Shown: positions 59,742 to 64,000 of the stretch, piece by piece
Position numbering within the stretch: position 1 is the first letter of the stretch
Layout: each line of letters opens with the position of its first letter
NCBI RefSeq assembly: GCF_023242315.1
Contig: NZ_JALLIY010000009.1
Location: 186,001 to 250,000, forward strand
Reading direction: 5' to 3'
Length of the DNA stretch: 64,000 nt
Source: Pseudomonas sp. MWU13-2105
GTDB lineage: Bacteria > Pseudomonadota > Gammaproteobacteria > Pseudomonadales > Pseudomonadaceae
The notes under the pieces: model-generated
What the model saw: the letters and a program-made list of their open reading frames with translations, nothing else
Databases searched by the model: none
What the model was told of the DNA's origin: nothing
Program-made: the position numbers and the translations under genes

Positions 59742-59818
59742 TGGCGCACCCGGCAGGACTCGAACCTGCGACCATCCGCTTAGAAGGCGGATGCTCTATC
59801 CAGCTGAGCTACGGGCGC
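59742..59818 (-). tRNA. tRNA-Arg (TCT)
   Basis: The 77-base gene has acceptor GCGCCCG with CGGGTGC, D arm AGCTCAGCTGGATAGAGC, anticodon stem-loop CCGC-CTTCTAA-GCGG with anticodon TCT, T loop GGTTCGAGTCC and encoded CCA. It is the first gene of the four-tRNA transcript, about 120 bases from the promoter at 59939-59965. Confidence 0.97.
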
Positions 59819-59938
59819 CTTATTAATCTGTATTCGTTGACGACTACAAACCAAGTGCTTCAATCTTGCTGAGCCAGACATCAACTCTGCTCGACCTTCT
59901 CAACCAGTGCTAGGCTATGCCCGACAAGCGCGACAGAT

Positions 59939-59965
59939 GTTATAGACGAGTCGAAAGGTCGTCAA
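59939..59965 (-). promoter_or_regulatory. predicted promoter of the tRNA operon
   Basis: On the minus strand TTGACG (59960-59965) and TATAAC (59939-59944) are 15 bases apart, which is short but within range. GCGC-rich sequence follows the -10 box (GCGCTTGTCGGGC), resembling the discriminators of stringently controlled tRNA promoters. Confidence 0.65.
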
Positions 59966-60097
59966 CTCCTTTTTGAAAAAAACTCAGAAATATAAAGGGC
60001 TTAGGGGAATATCCGGACCAAGCGCCTTTGCCCTCGCGCCACGACATGCGAGAATGCGCACTCTTTTTCAACCCCTCTCGATGGTTAATCACGCGTC

Positions 60098-60952
60098 ATG
60101 ACTGCACAACTAATCGACGGCAAAGCGATCGCCGCCCGTCTGCGTCAGCAGATCGCCCAACGTGTCGCCGAGCGTCGCCAGCAGGGCCTGCGTACGCCAG
60201 GCCTCGCGGTGATTCTGGTCGGCAGCGATCCTGCCTCTCAGGTTTATGTTTCGCACAAGCGTAAAGACTGCGAAGAGGTCGGCTTCATTTCACAAGCCTA
60301 TGACTTGCCCAGCGACACTACGCAACAGGCGCTCACCGATCTGATCGATCGCCTCAATGACGATCCGCAGATCGACGGCGTGCTGCTGCAGTTGCCGCTG
60401 CCGGAACATCTGGACGCCTCCAAGCTGCTGGAACGCATTCGCCCGGACAAGGACGTCGACGGCTTCCATCCTTATAACGTCGGCCGCCTGGCCCAACGCA
60501 TTCCGCTGCTGCGCCCGTGCACGCCGAAAGGCATCATGGCCCTACTGGAAAGCACCGGGGTCGATCTGTACGGGATGGATGCGGTGATTGTCGGCGCCTC
60601 CAACATCGTCGGACGCCCGATGGCCATGGAGCTGCTGCTGGCCGGCTGCACCGTGACCGTCACCCACCGTTTCACCCGGGACCTGGCCGGCCATGTCGGC
60701 CGCGCCGACCTGGTGGTGGTCGCCGCCGGCAAGCCGGGCCTGGTCAAGGGCGAGTGGATCAAGGAAGGCGCCATCGTCATCGACGTCGGCATCAACCGCC
60801 AGGCGGACGGCAGGCTGGTGGGTGACGTAGTCTACGAGACTGCCCTGCCCCGCGCCGGCTGGATCACTCCGGTGCCGGGCGGCGTAGGCCCGATGACCCG
60901 CGCCTGCCTGCTGGAAAACACCTTGTATGCCGCTGAAACGCTGCATGCCTGA
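60098..60952 (+). CDS. folD: bifunctional methylenetetrahydrofolate dehydrogenase/cyclohydrolase
   Basis: FolD interconverts 5,10-methylene-, methenyl- and 10-formyl-tetrahydrofolate using NADP. The 284 residues show the active-site segment SDPASQVYVSHKRKDCEEVG with Tyr50 and Lys54, LLQLPLPEHLD, IRPDKDVDGFHPYNVGRL, the nucleotide-binding GASNIVGRPMAMELL and the C-terminal TPVPGGVGPMTRACLLENT. Length is typical (284-288). It is divergent from the tRNA operon. Confidence 0.97.
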   Translation: MTAQLIDGKAIAARLRQQIAQRVAERRQQGLRTPGLAVILVGSDPASQVYVSHKRKDCEEVGFISQAYDLPSDTTQQALTDLIDRLNDDPQIDGVLLQLPLPEHLDASKLLERIRPDKDVDGFHPYNVGRLAQRIPLLRPCTPKGIMALLESTGVDLYGMDAVIVGASNIVGRPMAMELLLAGCTVTVTHRFTRDLAGHVGRADLVVVAAGKPGLVKGEWIKEGAIVIDVGINRQADGRLVGDVVYETALPRAGWITPVPGGVGPMTRACLLENTLYAAETLHA

Positions 60953-61001
60953 GGCGATGGAGCCTTCAGCGGCGCTACAACGCTGAAGGCCTTCACCCAA
61001 C

Positions 61002-61027
61002 AAAAAACCGCCTATTGGCGGTTTTTT
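61002..61027. terminator. bidirectional rho-independent terminator between folD and cysS
   Basis: AAAAAACCGCC, loop TATT and GGCGGTTTTTT make a strong stem with T tracts on both strands. A second hairpin, GCCTTCAGCG with CGCTGAAGGC (60962-60990), lies just upstream on the folD side. Confidence 0.92.
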
Positions 61028-61046
61028 GTTTTCACAGGAGCCCGAC

Positions 61047-62429
<1,383 letters not shown>

Positions 62430-62447
62430 AACGCTTTCCTTAAAGAA

Positions 62448-64000
62448 TCACTGGCCCCACGAATCACGCAAGGTCACGGTACGGTTGAATACCGGAGCAC
62501 CGGGTTTCGAGTCCTTGATATCCGCGCAGAAGTAACCTTCGCGCTCGAACTGGAAACGGTCTTCCGGCTGTGCATTGCCCAGCGAGGGTTCAGCACGACA
62601 ACCAGTGAGCACTTGCAGGGAGTCAGGGTTGATGTTGTCCAGGAAACTGGCGCTGTCTTCGGCCTTCTCGGGGTTGGCCGAACGGAACAGACGGTCATAC
62701 AGGCGCACTTCGCACTCGACGCTCGCCGCCGCCGGCACCCAGTGGATCACACCCTTGACCTTGCGGCCCTCGGGGTTCTTGCCCAGGGTCTCCGGGTCGT
62801 AGGAGCAACGCAGTTCGACAATGTTGCCGTCGGCATCCTTGATCGCCTCGTCGGCACGGATCACGTAGCTGCCGCGCAGGCGCACTTCACCACTCGGTTC
62901 CAGGCGCTTGTAGCCCTTGGGCGGCTCTTCCATGAAGTCTTCGCGATCAATGTAGATCTCACGGGCGAATGGCAATGCGCGCACCCCCATGTCTTCTTTC
63001 GGGTGGCGCGGCAGCTCGAGGTTCTCGACCTGGCCTTCCGGGTAGTTGGTGATCACAACCTTCAGTGGGCGCAGCACGCACATGGCGCGCGGGGCACTGT
63101 GGTCAAGGTCGTCACGGATGCTGAATTCCAGCATGCCGAAGTCAACCACGCCATCGGAACGGTTGGTGCCGACCATTTCGCAGAAGTTGCGGATCGATTT
63201 CGGCGTATAGCCACGACGACGGAAACCCGACAGCGTCGACATGCGCGGATCGTCCCAACCATTGACGTGCTTCTCATCCACCAGTTGCTTGAGCTTGCGC
63301 TTGCTGGTGATGGTGTAGTTCAGGTTCAGACGGCTGAACTCATATTGACGCGGATGCGCCGGCACCGACAGGTTGTCCAGGAACCACTCATACAGCGGAC
63401 GATGGCTTTCGAACTCCAGGGTGCAGATCGAGTGGGTGATGCCTTCGATGGCATCCGATTGACCGTGGGTGAAGTCGTAGTTGGGGTAGATGCACCACTT
63501 GTCACCGGTCTGGTGGTGGTGGGCATGGCGAATGCGATACATGATCGGGTCGCGCAGATTCATGTTCGGCGACGCCATGTCGATCTTGGCCCGCAGCACC
63601 CGGGCGCCGTCCGGGAACTCACCGGCGCGCATGCGCGCGAACCAATCAAGGTTCTCTGCCACCGAACGCTCGCGGAACGGGCTGTTCTTGCCCGGCTCGG
63701 TCAGGCTGCCACGGTATTCCTTGGCCTGCTCGGGGGTCAGGTCGTCGACATAGGCCTTGCCGGCCTTGATCAGTTCCACCGCCCAGTCGTGCAGTTGGTC
63801 GAAATACTGCGAGGCATAGCGCACTTCACCGGACCACTCGAACCCCAGCCACTTGACGTCACTTTCGATGGCGTCGATGTATTCCTGGTCTTCCTTGGCC
63901 GGGTTGGTGTCGTCGAAACGCAGGTGCGTGACGCCACCGAACTCCTGGGCCAGGCCGAAGTTCACGCAGATCGATTTGGCGTGGCCGATGTGCAGGTAGC
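62448..64000 (-). CDS. glnS: glutamine-tRNA ligase (partial, N-terminus outside window)
   Basis: The frame runs open from the window edge to the stop at 62448, giving about 517 residues. It enters exactly at the class I HIGH motif (YLHIGHAKSICVNFGLAQEF). Further segments match GlnRS: LRFDDTNPAKEDQEYIDAIESDVKWLGF, the KMSKS-loop equivalent YTITSKRKLKQLVDEKHV, and the two C-terminal anticodon-binding beta-barrels. In E. coli the loop reads MSKRK; here threonine replaces the methionine. It precedes cysS in one operon. Only about 35 N-terminal residues should be missing. Confidence 0.95.
   Translation of the reverse strand, partial: YLHIGHAKSICVNFGLAQEFGGVTHLRFDDTNPAKEDQEYIDAIESDVKWLGFEWSGEVRYASQYFDQLHDWAVELIKAGKAYVDDLTPEQAKEYRGSLTEPGKNSPFRERSVAENLDWFARMRAGEFPDGARVLRAKIDMASPNMNLRDPIMYRIRHAHHHQTGDKWCIYPNYDFTHGQSDAIEGITHSICTLEFESHRPLYEWFLDNLSVPAHPRQYEFSRLNLNYTITSKRKLKQLVDEKHVNGWDDPRMSTLSGFRRRGYTPKSIRNFCEMVGTNRSDGVVDFGMLEFSIRDDLDHSAPRAMCVLRPLKVVITNYPEGQVENLELPRHPKEDMGVRALPFAREIYIDREDFMEEPPKGYKRLEPSGEVRLRGSYVIRADEAIKDADGNIVELRCSYDPETLGKNPEGRKVKGVIHWVPAAASVECEVRLYDRLFRSANPEKAEDSASFLDNINPDSLQVLTGCRAEPSLGNAQPEDRFQFEREGYFCADIKDSKPGAPVFNRTVTLRDSWGQ

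Noticed and set aside
59476..59826. 116-codon plus-strand open frame across the tRNA genes
   Set aside because: It is a translation of antisense tRNA sequence (repeated GVDDGDRTHDNRSHNPV segments come from the two tRNA-His genes), a well-known false protein.

Overview
The window is chromosomal DNA of a fluorescent-group Pseudomonas. I infer this from the high GC content, the tig-clpP-clpX-lon-hupB-ppiD order, the folD / tRNA-Arg-His-Leu-His / tig neighbourhood, the phnWX pair with a divergent LysR gene, and the many Pseudomonas-type REP hairpins (cores such as GAGCGAGCTTGCTCGCG and CCGACAAGCCGGCTCC). No phage, integrase, transposase or CRISPR array is visible.

Left third (1-22691): metabolic accessory genes. 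After the uvrB tail come a TauE/SafE exporter with a divergent AraC regulator, a cytosine deaminase coupled to a CoiA-like unknown, and a glucarate block (transporter, gudD and a DapF-fold protein whose two catalytic cysteines are both serine) facing its FadR-type regulator. Next are an HxlR/MFS pair and a redox-stress module: membrane-anchored catalase-like peroxidase plus cytochrome b561, facing an ECF sigma/anti-sigma pair across two matching divergent promoters. An IclR gene then faces a seven-gene operon encoding a polyamine-type ABC importer and a three-subunit flavin/iron-sulfur dehydrogenase of the HcnABC/opine-oxidase type. Its substrate is unknown.

Middle (22957-38135): a ZapE ATPase, a leucine-rich-repeat protein kinase, yebC, and an orphan VgrG-like protein that seems to lack the needle and ends in an unrecognised region. 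These are followed by 2-aminoethylphosphonate degradation (lysR, phnW, phnX), small regulator/enzyme pairs (DUF2855/TetR/FMN reductase, LysR, GNAT), and the dnaQ-rnhA-methyltransferase cluster.

Right part (38210-64000): mostly core genes. gloB and mltD are followed by a Yej peptide importer (two tandem binding proteins, yejB, yejE, yejF), and convergently by ppiD, hupB, lon, clpX, clpP and tig. Between hupB and ppiD lies a degenerate tRNA-Asp-like sequence. An AT3-SGNH acyltransferase gene sits between tig and a four-tRNA cluster as apparent cargo. folD, cysS and the C-terminal part of glnS close the window.

The strongest leads are the Ser/Ser DapF-like protein, the ECF divergent promoter pair, the uncharacterised flavoprotein/ABC operon interrupted by a REP pair, the needle-less VgrG and the LRR kinase. 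Assignments rest on reading motifs by eye; no database search was run.
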